This document shows, piece after piece, positions 1-8,314 of a stretch of 64,000 nucleotides of DNA (positions are counted from its first letter, which is position 1; each line of letters begins with the position of its first letter). Below the pieces are notes generated by a model. It had not been told where the DNA came from, searched no databases, and saw only the letters and a list, made by a program, of their open reading frames with translations. Source of the stretch: Pseudoxanthomonas sp. Root630. GTDB lineage: Bacteria > Pseudomonadota > Gammaproteobacteria > Xanthomonadales > Xanthomonadaceae. Where the stretch lies: assembly GCF_001427585.1 (NCBI RefSeq), contig NZ_LMGY01000015.1, forward strand, positions 211,850 through 275,849. Direction: 5' to 3'. A program made the translations under genes and the position numbers.

Positions 1-996
1 CTCGTCTATCAGGTTCACGAAGCGGCGCGCGGCATCCTCGTTCAACGCATCGAAATGCGGGATGCCCCCGAGCAGCACGGTGTTGAATTCGTGCGCGACC
101 TCGATGTAGTCGGTCGTGCCGCGCGGACCCTCGCACAACGCGGCGAAATCGAACCACGCGATGCTCTTGCCGCGGCCGCGCACCGGAATCTTGCGGCTGT
201 CGATCTCGATATTGCCGGCGTGCGCGTCCTCGCCACCCGTCAGCTCGCGCCAGCGCGAGGCCAGCCAGGCATCGGATTCGCCATCCAGCGGCGCGCGGTA
301 CACCGGCGAGCGCGTCAGTGCGCGCAGGCGGTAGTCTTCCTGGCCGTCCGAACGCAGCACCACGCAGTGTTGTTGCAGCAGGTCGATCGCCGGCAGGAAT
401 CCCGCGCGCTGCAGGCCGTCCTTGTACAGGTTCTGCGGCGCGGTGTTGGAGGTCGTCACCAGGGTGATGCCTTCGGCGAACATGCGTTCAAGCAGCCGCG
501 CCAGCAACATCGCATCGCCGATGTCGGTGACGAAGAACTCGTCCAGCACCAGCACGCGCAGCTTGCCGCGCGCCTCGCGCACGATCTTCGCCAACGGATC
601 GCTCTCGCCCGCATGCAGGCGCAGGCGTTCGTGCACGCCGCGCATGAAGCGGTGGAAGTGCGTGCGGTACTTGCCGCCGCCCTCGCCGTGCGCCTTGTTC
701 TGCGAGACCGAGTACGTCGGCAGCGGCAGGCTGTCGTAGAACAGATCCACCAGGAAGGTCTTGCCGCGTCCCACTTCGCCCCAGTAGTACAGGCCCTTCA
801 CCGTCTCCGGCGCCTTGCCGAACAGTCGGCCGAACAGGCCCGGCGCGCTGTCGCCGGCGAGGAGTGCAGTGTGGATGCGGTCCAGCTCGGCGAGCGCGGG
901 ATGCTGCGCCGGGTCGTCCTGCCACTGGCCCTGCACCGCACCGCGTGCGTACACCTGCGACGGCGTCAGGGCCGTCCCTTGAGCGTCGTCCGCCAT
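1..996 (-). CDS. zapE: Cell division protein ZapE (AFG1-like ATPase), 3' end cut by window edge
   Basis: AFG1/ZapE-family P-loop ATPase, known in E. coli to act at the division site and destabilise FtsZ polymers under stress. Translating the minus strand from the ATG at 996-994 gives 332 codons open to the window edge. The Walker A motif GEVGRGKT is at residues 73-80, followed by a Walker B segment with VLVLDEFFVTD, a sensor-like TTSNTAP, and the family-typical HFDALNEDAARRFVNL just before the edge. Against the usual length of about 370 residues roughly 40 C-terminal residues are missing. The start A overlaps the TGA of the upstream hydrolase (TGATG), so the two are probably translationally coupled. 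Identification is secure from motifs; the role here is by family. Confidence 0.93.
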   Translation of the reverse strand, partial: MADDAQGTALTPSQVYARGAVQGQWQDDPAQHPALAELDRIHTALLAGDSAPGLFGRLFGKAPETVKGLYYWGEVGRGKTFLVDLFYDSLPLPTYSVSQNKAHGEGGGKYRTHFHRFMRGVHERLRLHAGESDPLAKIVREARGKLRVLVLDEFFVTDIGDAMLLARLLERMFAEGITLVTTSNTAPQNLYKDGLQRAGFLPAIDLLQQHCVVLRSDGQEDYRLRALTRSPVYRAPLDGESDAWLASRWRELTGGEDAHAGNIEIDSRKIPVRGRGKSIAWFDFAALCEGPRGTTDYIEVAHEFNTVLLGGIPHFDALNEDAARRFVNLIDE

Positions 997-1655
997 CACG
1001 CCGGCACGTAGGCTTTCATCGCGTGCTTGATGGCGCCGCGCAGGTCCATCAGCTTGCGGTGGAAGAAGTGGCTGGTCTCCGGCATGCGGATCAACTCCGG
1101 CGGATGCTTCAGCGTGTCGATCCAGTCGTAGACCGCCTGCGGCTCGACGATCTCGTCCTCCTCGCCCTGGATCACCAGCCACGGACACGTGGGCGGCGTG
1201 ATCGCGGCGAAGTCCCAACGGCCGGCCGGCGGCGCGATCGACACCAGCGCATCCGGTTGCAGGCCCTCGGTGGCGCGCAGCGACACGTAGGCGCCGAAGC
1301 TGAAGCCGGCCAGCCACAACCGCGTGCCGGGTCGCTGCTCGCGCACCCACGCCACGACGGCGCGCAGGTCGTCCACTTCACCATCGCCCTGGTCGAACAG
1401 GCCGGCCGAGGCGCCGGTGCCTCGGAAGTTGAAGCGCACGGTCACCGCACCCAGTTCACGCAGGCTGCGCGCGGCCATCACCACGACCTTGTTGTGCATG
1501 GTGCCGCCCTCGGTGGGTAACGGATGGCAGACCACGGCGGTGACCGGTGCCACCGGCGCGCCGTCTTCCGGCCAGTCGACGTGGGCTTCGAGCGCGCCGT
1601 CCGGGCCGTCGAGGGTGATCGGGCCGGAGGCCGTGGGGAAGGCGGGGTTCGTCAT
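996..1655 (-). CDS. Alpha/beta hydrolase, COG2945-like
   Basis: Serine hydrolase of 219 residues with no signal peptide, so probably cytoplasmic. The nucleophile elbow GFSFG (Ser119), an Asp in GEEDEIV (about Asp167) and a His in PETSHFFH (about His195) form a plausible catalytic triad. The N-terminal CHPLPTEGGTMHNK segment and FNFRGTGAS are typical of the small dienelactone-hydrolase-like COG2945 group, whose substrate is not known. It lies immediately upstream of zapE and overlaps its start by one base, so they probably share a transcript. Nothing in the sequence identifies a substrate. Confidence 0.88.
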   Translation of the reverse strand: MTNPAFPTASGPITLDGPDGALEAHVDWPEDGAPVAPVTAVVCHPLPTEGGTMHNKVVVMAARSLRELGAVTVRFNFRGTGASAGLFDQGDGEVDDLRAVVAWVREQRPGTRLWLAGFSFGAYVSLRATEGLQPDALVSIAPPAGRWDFAAITPPTCPWLVIQGEEDEIVEPQAVYDWIDTLKHPPELIRMPETSHFFHRKLMDLRGAIKHAMKAYVPA

Positions 1656-1785
1656 GCGGCCATGATAAGCCCTGCGCCTCGACGCATTCCGCCATCCCGG
1701 TGGAACGCACTACCGACGAAAGCCCAAGCGCATCGTGCGGCCGGGTATGCGATCCTGCGGTCCCCACGTCGTATCCCGCTGCACC

Positions 1786-2700
1786 ATGGCATTCGATGCC
1801 TTTGCCCTGATCCTGACGATGCTGGCGCTCGGCATGGCATTCGCACGCCTGCGTGCCTTCCCCGACAACGCGGGCGACGTCATCAACCGCGTCGTGCTGT
1901 ACGTCTGCCTGCCCGCGGCCATGCTGACCTACGTGCCGCGCCTGCGCCTGGATACGTCGTTGATGGGCGTGGTGGTCACGCCGTGGCTGCTGACCCTGGC
2001 GACCGTCGCGCTGGTGGCGCTGGCGACGCGCGTGCTGAACTTCCGCCGCGACGAGCACGCGGTGCTGTTGCTGTGCGTGGCGCTCTGCAACAGCAGCTTC
2101 ATCGGCTATCCGATGGTGCGCGCGCTGTTGGGCGAACACGCGCTGCCCTATGCCGTGGTCTACGACCAGTTCGGGACCTTCATCCTGCTCTCGACGTTCG
2201 GGCTGTACGTGCTGGCGCGCTACGGCGGCGATGCGCCGCCGACCGCGCGCGAGATCGGGCTGCGCATCGTGAAGTTCCCGCCGGTATGGGCGCTGCTGTT
2301 CGGCCTGACGCTGATGCCGGAGCAGCCGCCGGCATGGATCGCCGCCGCGCTGCAGAAGCTGGCCGACGCGATGCTGCCGCTGGTGATGCTGGCGGTGGGC
2401 CTGACCTTGCAGCTGAAACTGCCGCGCGATGAATTGAAGCCGCTCGCCGTCGGCCTGCTGCTGCGCCTGCTGGTGATGCCGGCGCTCGCGGTGCCGCTGT
2501 CGCTCGCCTTCGGCATGCGCGGCGAGATGCTGCAGGCCAATGTGCTGGAATCCGCCATGCCGACGATGATCACCGCCGCCGCGCTCGCGATCTCCCATCA
2601 ACTCGCCCCGCGCCTGGCCGCCGCGCTGGTCGGCTACGGCATCCTGCTGTCGCTGGCGACCCTGCCGATGTGGGCCTGGGTGGTGGGGCGCCTGGGCTGA
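1786..2700 (+). CDS. AEC-family transporter (auxin efflux carrier-like permease)
   Basis: Integral membrane carrier of 304 residues resembling the AEC family, whose characterised bacterial members export or exchange small organic acids such as malate. About ten hydrophobic segments are visible. A helix pair around VVLYVCLPAAML and the SSFIGYPMVRALLG segment are typical of the two repeated halves of the fold. The ATG at 1786 is chosen because it begins the first hydrophobic stretch; an in-frame ATG at 1735 would add 17 arginine- and proline-containing residues that do not look like part of the family. It stands alone between a divergent hydrolase and a convergent regulator, so no substrate can be inferred. 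Confidence 0.85.
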   Translation: MAFDAFALILTMLALGMAFARLRAFPDNAGDVINRVVLYVCLPAAMLTYVPRLRLDTSLMGVVVTPWLLTLATVALVALATRVLNFRRDEHAVLLLCVALCNSSFIGYPMVRALLGEHALPYAVVYDQFGTFILLSTFGLYVLARYGGDAPPTAREIGLRIVKFPPVWALLFGLTLMPEQPPAWIAAALQKLADAMLPLVMLAVGLTLQLKLPRDELKPLAVGLLLRLLVMPALAVPLSLAFGMRGEMLQANVLESAMPTMITAAALAISHQLAPRLAAALVGYGILLSLATLPMWAWVVGRLG

Positions 2701-2775
2701 TGACGTTCGCCGTGCTGTTCGTGCCGGCGTGGCTGGAACGCCGCGTCGCCACGAGTACCGACGACGGCTGGCGCA

Positions 2776-4230
2776 TCACGCGATCAGGCGCTTCGCTCCG
2801 TCGCCGTGCTGCCGTGCATCGCGGGGATTCGCCTTCCATGCGTCGGCCATTACCCGTACCGCCTGCACCAACGTGTCTTCGGGCTTGGCATAGGGAATGC
2901 GTAGCCATTGGTCTGCGCCGCCTTCCACGCTGAAGACCGGGCCGGGCGCGAGGTAGACGCCCTTGCGCTCGACGTCGGCGGCCAACGCGGTGGCGCTGCC
3001 ATGCGGCATCCGCACCCACAGTGTCAGGCCACCCTCGGGAAGGCGGAAGCGCCAGTCGGGCAGGTATTCGCGCAGCGCCTGTGCCACGGCATCGCGTCGC
3101 TGGCGCAACTGGTCGCGTCGTGCGGCAAGGACGCCATCGGCATCCAGCATCTGCGCCACCACGAGCTGGTCGAACAGCGAGCTGCCCAGGTCCATCTGCA
3201 CGCGCGTGGCGATGAGGCGTTCGACGTGTTCGCGCGGCGCGCGGATCCAGCCTACGCGCAGGCCGCCCCAGCAGAGTTTCGAGGCGCTGCCGATGGTGAA
3301 GGCATCGGGGGCGTGCGCGGCGAACGGCGTCGGCATCGGGGCGTCGGACAGTCGGGTCGACTGCAGTGTTTCGTCGACGATGGCGATCGTGCGCGTCGCG
3401 CGCAGCGCCGCCGCGTAGCGCACGCGCTGCGTGTCGTGCATCAGGAAACCGGTGGGATTCTGGAAATCCGGAATGAGGTACGCCGCGCGCGGCGAGGTCT
3501 GCCGCAGCGTGGCTTCGATGGACGCGAGGTCCCAACCCTCCTCGCCCAGCGGATCGCCCATCGGCGAACTGACCAGCCGCGCACCGCCCATCCGCAGCGC
3601 TTCGATGGCATTGGAATACACCGGCGACTCGATCATGACCCGGTCGCCGGGGCGCGACAGCGCACGCGCGATGATCGCGATGGCCGAGAGCGCGCCCGAG
3701 GTGACCACGATCTGTTCCGGGGTGGTCGGCAATCCGCGCGCGGCGTACGACGCGGCGATCCGCGTCCGCAGCGCGGGCAGGCCCGACGGCAGGTAGCCGT
3801 CGCTGGCCAGATAGGCAGGCAGCGCCTCCAGCGCACGCGCATACGCGGCCGCGACCCCGGGCGTAGCGGCACCGGCCGCGCAGTTGAGGTCGATCGTGCC
3901 GTCCAACGATGACGTCGCGGTGCCGACGGCGTGCAGGGCATGGTCGTGCGCGCGGCGGCGGTCGATGGGCACGGCGGCGAAGGTGCCCGCGCCCTGCCGG
4001 GCCTTGGCGAAGCCCGCCGCCACCAGGTCCGCGTAGGCCCGGGTGACGGTATTCCGCGAGACGCCGAGTACCTCGGTGACGGCACGTTCGCTGGGCAGGC
4101 GCGTGCCCAACGGGATGCGGCCGTCGCCGATCAGTTCCTGCAGCGCCTGGCGCAGGCCGCGATAGGCAGGGGAGCGGGGGAAATCGCCGACCAGCGTGGC
4201 GAGACGATCCGGAGCCATTGAGCGGTTCAT
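2776..4230 (-). CDS. MocR-type regulator (GntR helix-turn-helix fused to PLP aminotransferase), YczR-like
   Basis: Transcription factor of 484 residues. Residues about 20-85 form a GntR winged helix (LPSERAVTEVLGVSRNTV). Residues about 110-480 are a fold-type I aminotransferase domain with DFQNPTG at 255-261, the PLP-phosphate-binding Asp in IVDE, and the Schiff-base lysine in SASK (Lys318). MocR proteins use the PLP domain to sense a vitamer or amine rather than to catalyse. It is divergent from a YczE-type membrane protein with only 60 bp between the start codons, the arrangement described for YczR regulators. The spacer holds a strong nested palindrome that is the likely operator. Assignment to the YczR branch rests on context, not on a tree. 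Confidence 0.88.
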   Translation of the reverse strand: MNRSMAPDRLATLVGDFPRSPAYRGLRQALQELIGDGRIPLGTRLPSERAVTEVLGVSRNTVTRAYADLVAAGFAKARQGAGTFAAVPIDRRRAHDHALHAVGTATSSLDGTIDLNCAAGAATPGVAAAYARALEALPAYLASDGYLPSGLPALRTRIAASYAARGLPTTPEQIVVTSGALSAIAIIARALSRPGDRVMIESPVYSNAIEALRMGGARLVSSPMGDPLGEEGWDLASIEATLRQTSPRAAYLIPDFQNPTGFLMHDTQRVRYAAALRATRTIAIVDETLQSTRLSDAPMPTPFAAHAPDAFTIGSASKLCWGGLRVGWIRAPREHVERLIATRVQMDLGSSLFDQLVVAQMLDADGVLAARRDQLRQRRDAVAQALREYLPDWRFRLPEGGLTLWVRMPHGSATALAADVERKGVYLAPGPVFSVEGGADQWLRIPYAKPEDTLVQAVRVMADAWKANPRDARQHGDGAKRLIA

Positions 4231-4295
4231 GGGGCCACTATCGCATGATTGGCTCTATCGGAAAGAGCCAATCGGGCGGAAGGTGGCCCCATGAA
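4226..4295. promoter_or_regulatory. Nested palindromic operator between yczR-like and yczE-like genes
   Basis: The whole 60-bp spacer is organised as two inverted repeats with almost the same centre. The inner arms GATTGGCTCT (4247-4256) and AGAGCCAATC (4264-4273) are perfect over 10 bp with a 7-nt spacer. The outer arms TTCATGGGGCCAC (4226-4238) and GTGGCCCCATGAA (4283-4295) are perfect over 13 bp and include both start codons. The ribosome-binding site of the plus-strand gene (GGAAGG, 4278-4283) touches the outer right arm. Binding of the regulator here would control both directions at once. The repeats are seen directly; that they are bound by the adjacent MocR protein is inference. Confidence 0.7.
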
Positions 4296-4971
4296 ATCCA
4301 TCTCCCCCATCGGACTGGCCAACCTCGGCCCCCTCGCCCAACTCAAGGCCGGTCGCCTGCCGGAGCGCGTGCTGCGCCTGCTCGTCGGCCTGTGGCTGTA
4401 CGGCCTGGCCATCGCCTTGATGATCGAAGGCGCCGTCGGGGCTTCGCCCTGGGACGTGTTCCACCTGGGCGTGTCGCACCACCTGCCGCTGTCGTTCGGC
4501 ACGGTGATGATCCTCACCGCGGTGGGCGTGCTGCTGGCCTGGATTCCGCTCCGCCAGATGCCGGGGCTGGGCACGCTGGCCAACACGCTGCTGCTGGGGC
4601 CTTTCGCCGATCTCAACCTTGCGCTGCTGGCCACGCCCGAGGGCCTGCCGCTGCGTTGCGCCTACCTGCTGGCCGGGGTGGTGCTGTGCGCCGTCGCCAC
4701 CGCGATGTACATCGGCGCGCAACTGGGGCCCGGCCCGCGCGACGGCCTGATGACCGGGCTGGCGCGCCGCACCGGTTGGTCGATCCGCAGCATCCGCACG
4801 CTGATCGAAGTCACCGTGCTCGCCATCGGCGTCTTGCTCGGCGGCGTCGTGGGCGTGGGCACGCTGGTGTTCGCTTTCGGCGTGGGGCCGCTGACGCAGT
4901 TCTTCCTGCGCTACCTGGTGGTGCGCCTGGACGCACCGGCGACCGTCGCGTTCGAGGGAGAAACACCATGA
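4291..4971 (+). CDS. YczE/YitT-like integral membrane protein
   Basis: Membrane protein of 226 residues with about five to six hydrophobic helices. Motifs of the YczE family are present: GASPWDVFHLGVS near residue 50, and the GPGPRDGLMTGLARRTGWSIRSIR segment near residue 150. The molecular function of YczE is unknown; its regular pairing with a PLP-dependent YczR regulator suggests transport or handling of an amine or vitamin B6-related compound, but that is inference. The ATG at 4291 is preceded by GGAAGG seven bases upstream. An earlier in-frame ATG at 4249 would start inside the operator and is not favoured. The stop overlaps the PhzF-like start by 4 bp (ATGA). Confidence 0.85.
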   Translation: MKSISPIGLANLGPLAQLKAGRLPERVLRLLVGLWLYGLAIALMIEGAVGASPWDVFHLGVSHHLPLSFGTVMILTAVGVLLAWIPLRQMPGLGTLANTLLLGPFADLNLALLATPEGLPLRCAYLLAGVVLCAVATAMYIGAQLGPGPRDGLMTGLARRTGWSIRSIRTLIEVTVLAIGVLLGGVVGVGTLVFAFGVGPLTQFFLRYLVVRLDAPATVAFEGETP

Positions 4972-5810
4972 CCCCCACGATCCTGCGCTACAGCGCGTTC
5001 ACCACCGATCCTGCGGGCGGCAATCCGGCTGGCGTGGTGCTGGATGCGCGCAGTCTGTCCGACGACGCCATGCAGCGCATTGCCGCAGGCGTGGGCTATT
5101 CGGAAACCGCCTTCCTGCTGCCGCGCGCGGAGGGCGAACTCGACGTGCGCTACTTCAGCCCGTTGGCCGAAGTGAGCTTCTGCGGACACGCGACGATCGC
5201 GGCGATGGTCGCGTACGCGCATCAGCAAGGTCCGGGGGATTTCGTACTGCATGCACAAGCAGGGCGTGTACGCGTGACGGTCGATGCCGACTTCGCCGCC
5301 ACCCTCACCAGCGTGGCGGCGCGCGTCGAGGCACTGGACGCGACGGATCTCGACCGCGTGCTGGCGGCATTGCGCTGGCATCGCGACGATCTCGATCCCA
5401 CCCTGCCGCCCGCCGTCGCTTACGCGGGCGCCTGGCATCCGGTCATCGCCGCCGCCTCGCGCGCCCGACTCGCCGACCTGCACTACGACTTCGATGCGCT
5501 GTCCACGTTGATGGCGGCACGCGGCTGGACCACGGTGAACCTGGTCTGGCGCGAGGATGCGCACACGCTGCACGCGCGCAATCCGTTCCCGCCCGGCGGC
5601 GTGGTGGAAGATCCTGCCACCGGCGCGGCGGCGGCCGCCTTGGGCGCTTATCTGGCAACGCACGATGAACTGCCCGACACGCGTCGCTTCCGCATCCTGC
5701 AGGGCCATGACATCGGCCGCCCGAGCCTGCTGCAGGTAGAGGTGCCGCGTGATCTGCACGATGGGGTGCGGGTGAGTGGTGCCGCCGTGGAGCTCGCGCG
5801 CGTGCAGTGA
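4968..5810 (+). CDS. PhzF-family isomerase/epimerase-like protein
   Basis: Protein of 280 residues with the duplicated diaminopimelate-epimerase-like fold. The general acid/base Glu of PhzF is conserved in GYSETAFL (Glu46). SFCGHATIAA and VEDPATGAAAAALGAYL are the two other family signatures. Characterised members isomerise small acids, but most genomic PhzF proteins have unknown substrates. No other phenazine genes are nearby, so phenazine synthesis is not implied. Its 4-bp overlap with the YczE-like gene indicates one operon, placing it under the adjacent MocR regulator, so a metabolite handled by the membrane protein may be its substrate (inference). Confidence 0.88.
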   Translation: MTPTILRYSAFTTDPAGGNPAGVVLDARSLSDDAMQRIAAGVGYSETAFLLPRAEGELDVRYFSPLAEVSFCGHATIAAMVAYAHQQGPGDFVLHAQAGRVRVTVDADFAATLTSVAARVEALDATDLDRVLAALRWHRDDLDPTLPPAVAYAGAWHPVIAAASRARLADLHYDFDALSTLMAARGWTTVNLVWREDAHTLHARNPFPPGGVVEDPATGAAAAALGAYLATHDELPDTRRFRILQGHDIGRPSLLQVEVPRDLHDGVRVSGAAVELARVQ

Positions 5811-5907
5811 ATGGATCATGCCGTGACATGACGTGGCAGTGGGCCGCGCTTGAAGGACGCCGTGACGCATGCGAACGTGCCCGTTCGTTTCCCGACAGGA
5901 GTGGGGC

Positions 5908-7062
5908 ATGCGCAAGGCAGGGCAGGTGGTGGTGTGGTTGGTGCTGATCGCGACGTCATGGACGTCGGTATCGACGATGGCGCAGGAAGGACCACGCTCC
6001 GTACCGCCAGGCCGGGTCGAGTCCGATCCACGTCTCGCTGCGGCGGACGAAGCCTGGCGCGCCGCATGGCGGAACAATGTCGAGGTCTATCTGCGCAGCG
6101 TCGCCGCGCGTGGCGCGCCGCGTGATCTGTTGGCGGCCGGTTGGCTGTGGCCGATGGAGCGCGACGAGGCGAGCATCGCGGAGCGCGGTGTGTTCTCAAG
6201 GCCGCAAGCTCGCGAGTGGATACAGGCGGCGTATGAAAACGCGCGCGACGACGATGCGCTCGTGGACTGGACGCTGCTCGATGCGTGTGCCATGTCCGGC
6301 GCGACCTGCGATCGAGGGAGGCTGCTCCAACGCCTCCTGAGCGCCGATCCCGGCAATGCCGAGATCCTGCTGACTGCCTATCAGGACGCCATCGAGCGCA
6401 AGGATGCAGCGGCCGCCGAATCGTACTGGCAGGCCGCTGCGCGGGGCACGCACTATCGTCCCCGCATCAATGAACTTGGCGCGCTGATGGCGTCCGTGTT
6501 GCGCCGGGCGCCCGCGCCGGCACTGGATCCAACGCTCGCGGCTGCGTTGGGCGAAGACCTTGGTCTCGGGCGCGGCGCAACGGCATCGGACATGGCGGAT
6601 GTCGTGGTGATGGGCCTCAACGTGGCCATCGCGATGCCGACGCTGCAGCCGATCCAGCAGCGCTGCAGCGCTCGGGTCGGGCACCTGCCCGCCGAGACAC
6701 GGGTGGCCTGCAAGCACATCTACACCCTGCTGGGCGCCGACGAATCGACCCTGCTGGGCCCCCTTGTCGCATTGCCGCGCCTGATCGAATGGGCCGACAC
6801 CGAAGAAGAGCGAACGGAAGCCCGCGAGCGCCTGCGTCGCTTCGCCTGGCTCTACGAAAACTCGCTGCTCCAGTACCGGCGCCCTGTGCAGGCACGGCGC
6901 TTGCCGGTGGATCACCTCGATCGCGTTTTCCGGGATGGCGAACTCGCCGCCATGCGTTACCAGCTGGTACGCGAGGGCGTCGTGGCAGAACCGCCCGCCG
7001 GTTGGCAGCCTGACAATCCGGAATGGCGCGCCCTGTTGACGGGCGCGCGCGCTCCGCATTGA
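5908..7062 (+). CDS. Secreted protein of unknown function
   Basis: No family recognised. The ATG at 5908 is preferred because AGGAG (5897-5901) lies six bases upstream and it opens a clean Sec signal peptide ending near STMA|QEG; an in-frame ATG at 5869 would add a polar extension. The mature part (about 360 residues) is predicted to be mostly helical, with alanine- and leucine-rich pairs of helices and a DPGNAEILLTAYQDAIERKD segment reminiscent of TPR or Sel1-like solenoids. Two closely spaced cysteines (CAMSGATC) could form a disulfide. It stands alone between the PhzF-like gene and the convergent ABC permease. Periplasmic location is inferred from the signal peptide. Confidence 0.75.
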   Translation: MRKAGQVVVWLVLIATSWTSVSTMAQEGPRSVPPGRVESDPRLAAADEAWRAAWRNNVEVYLRSVAARGAPRDLLAAGWLWPMERDEASIAERGVFSRPQAREWIQAAYENARDDDALVDWTLLDACAMSGATCDRGRLLQRLLSADPGNAEILLTAYQDAIERKDAAAAESYWQAAARGTHYRPRINELGALMASVLRRAPAPALDPTLAAALGEDLGLGRGATASDMADVVVMGLNVAIAMPTLQPIQQRCSARVGHLPAETRVACKHIYTLLGADESTLLGPLVALPRLIEWADTEEERTEARERLRRFAWLYENSLLQYRRPVQARRLPVDHLDRVFRDGELAAMRYQLVREGVVAEPPAGWQPDNPEWRALLTGARAPH

Positions 7063-7063
7063 C

Positions 7064-8314
7064 TCAGTCGTGGCGTAGCGCCGCAATGGGGTCCAGCTGT
7101 GCGGCCTGGCGCGCGGGGTACACACCGAAGCCCAGGCCGACCACGGCGCAGAAGCCCGCCGACAGCAGGATCGGCAGCGGCGCCCACGCGACCTGCCAGC
7201 CGGCGAAGGTGGCGATCAGGTAGGCGAGCACGCCGCCGAACACCAGCCCCAGCACCGCACCGGCGATGCAGATGACGGTGGCCTCGCGCAGGAACTGCGC
7301 GATCACGTCGCGCCGCCGCGCACCGAGCGCGCGCAGCAGGCCGATCTCGCGGCGACGCTCCAGCACGTTGGCCAGCATGATGTTCATGATGCCGATGCCG
7401 CCGACGAGCAGGCTGACGCCGGCGATCGCGCCCATCACCACCTGGAAGATGCGCTGGGTCTGCTGGTGTTGCTGGAACAGCTGCTGCGGCACGATCAACT
7501 GGAAATCCGCCATGCCCGCGTGACGTTGGTCCAGCACCGCGGCGAGTACGCCGGCACCGGCGGCCAGCCGCTGCGGGTCGTCCAGGCGCAGCAGGAAGCG
7601 GTCCACTTCGTCTTCCTGCGGCTGGAACCGGAAGCGCGCCCGCGCGCTCGCCAGCGGCACGTAGATGCGGTTGCTCTCCGAGCCCAGCTGCACGCCTTCG
7701 AAATCGTCCTGGCCCAGGTCGCGATCGGCCAGCACCCCGATCACTTCCAGCCACACGTGGTTGACCTTGATCAGTCCACCCACCGCGTCGCCGTTCGGGA
7801 ACAGGTCGGCCGCGGCCTGGTGGCCCAGTACCGCAACGGCAGCCAGGGCGGCCTCGTCGTCGGCGTCGAAGGCGCGTCCCTTCGCGACATTCAGCGACGA
7901 CAGGCCGAACCAGTCCGCGCTGACGCCGCTGGCCTGCGCGTCGCTGCGGCCGGTATCGCTGAAGACGGTGTGCGTGCGGACTTCCTTCTCGCCGGCATGG
8001 CGCTCGGCGCCGGGCACCACGCTGAGCGCCGCCTCGGCATCGGCGACGGTCAGGCCCAGGCTGCGCTCGCGCGTTTCCTTCAGCGTGTCCTCGTCCTGCG
8101 TCTTCGCCTCGGCGATCAGGTTGTGCAGGCCCAGGCCTTCGACCAACCGCAGGGCCTCGCGCCGGCTGCCTTCGCCCACCGCCTGCATCGCGACGATGGC
8201 GCCCACGCCGAAGATCATGCCCAGCAGCGTCAGCAGCGTGCGCAGGCGCCGCCGCCAGAGTTCTTCCACCGCTTCGCGCCAGACGGTGGGCAGGCGATTG
8301 AGCAATCCGGTCAT
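7064..8314 (-). CDS. ABC transporter permease, MacB/FtsX type
   Basis: Permease of 416 residues with the MacB-type layout: an N-terminal transmembrane helix after a short amphipathic segment (LLTLLGMIFGVGAIVAM), a periplasmic domain of about 230 residues, then three C-terminal helices including VGGIGIMNIMLANVLERRREIG, the usual FtsX coupling region. Unlike MacB itself it has no fused ATPase; the ATPase is the first gene of the operon. MacB-like pumps do not move substrates through the membrane but drive periplasmic substrates out through an adaptor and TolC. The start overlaps the preceding adaptor by 4 bp (ATGA at 8311-8314), and it is the last of five coupled genes. Confidence 0.9.
   Translation of the reverse strand: MTGLLNRLPTVWREAVEELWRRRLRTLLTLLGMIFGVGAIVAMQAVGEGSRREALRLVEGLGLHNLIAEAKTQDEDTLKETRERSLGLTVADAEAALSVVPGAERHAGEKEVRTHTVFSDTGRSDAQASGVSADWFGLSSLNVAKGRAFDADDEAALAAVAVLGHQAAADLFPNGDAVGGLIKVNHVWLEVIGVLADRDLGQDDFEGVQLGSESNRIYVPLASARARFRFQPQEDEVDRFLLRLDDPQRLAAGAGVLAAVLDQRHAGMADFQLIVPQQLFQQHQQTQRIFQVVMGAIAGVSLLVGGIGIMNIMLANVLERRREIGLLRALGARRRDVIAQFLREATVICIAGAVLGLVFGGVLAYLIATFAGWQVAWAPLPILLSAGFCAVVGLGFGVYPARQAAQLDPIAALRHD

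Noticed and set aside
4968-5810. A phenazine biosynthesis locus
   Set aside because: Only a PhzF-family protein is present; the other phz genes are missing, and the family is much wider than phenazine synthesis.
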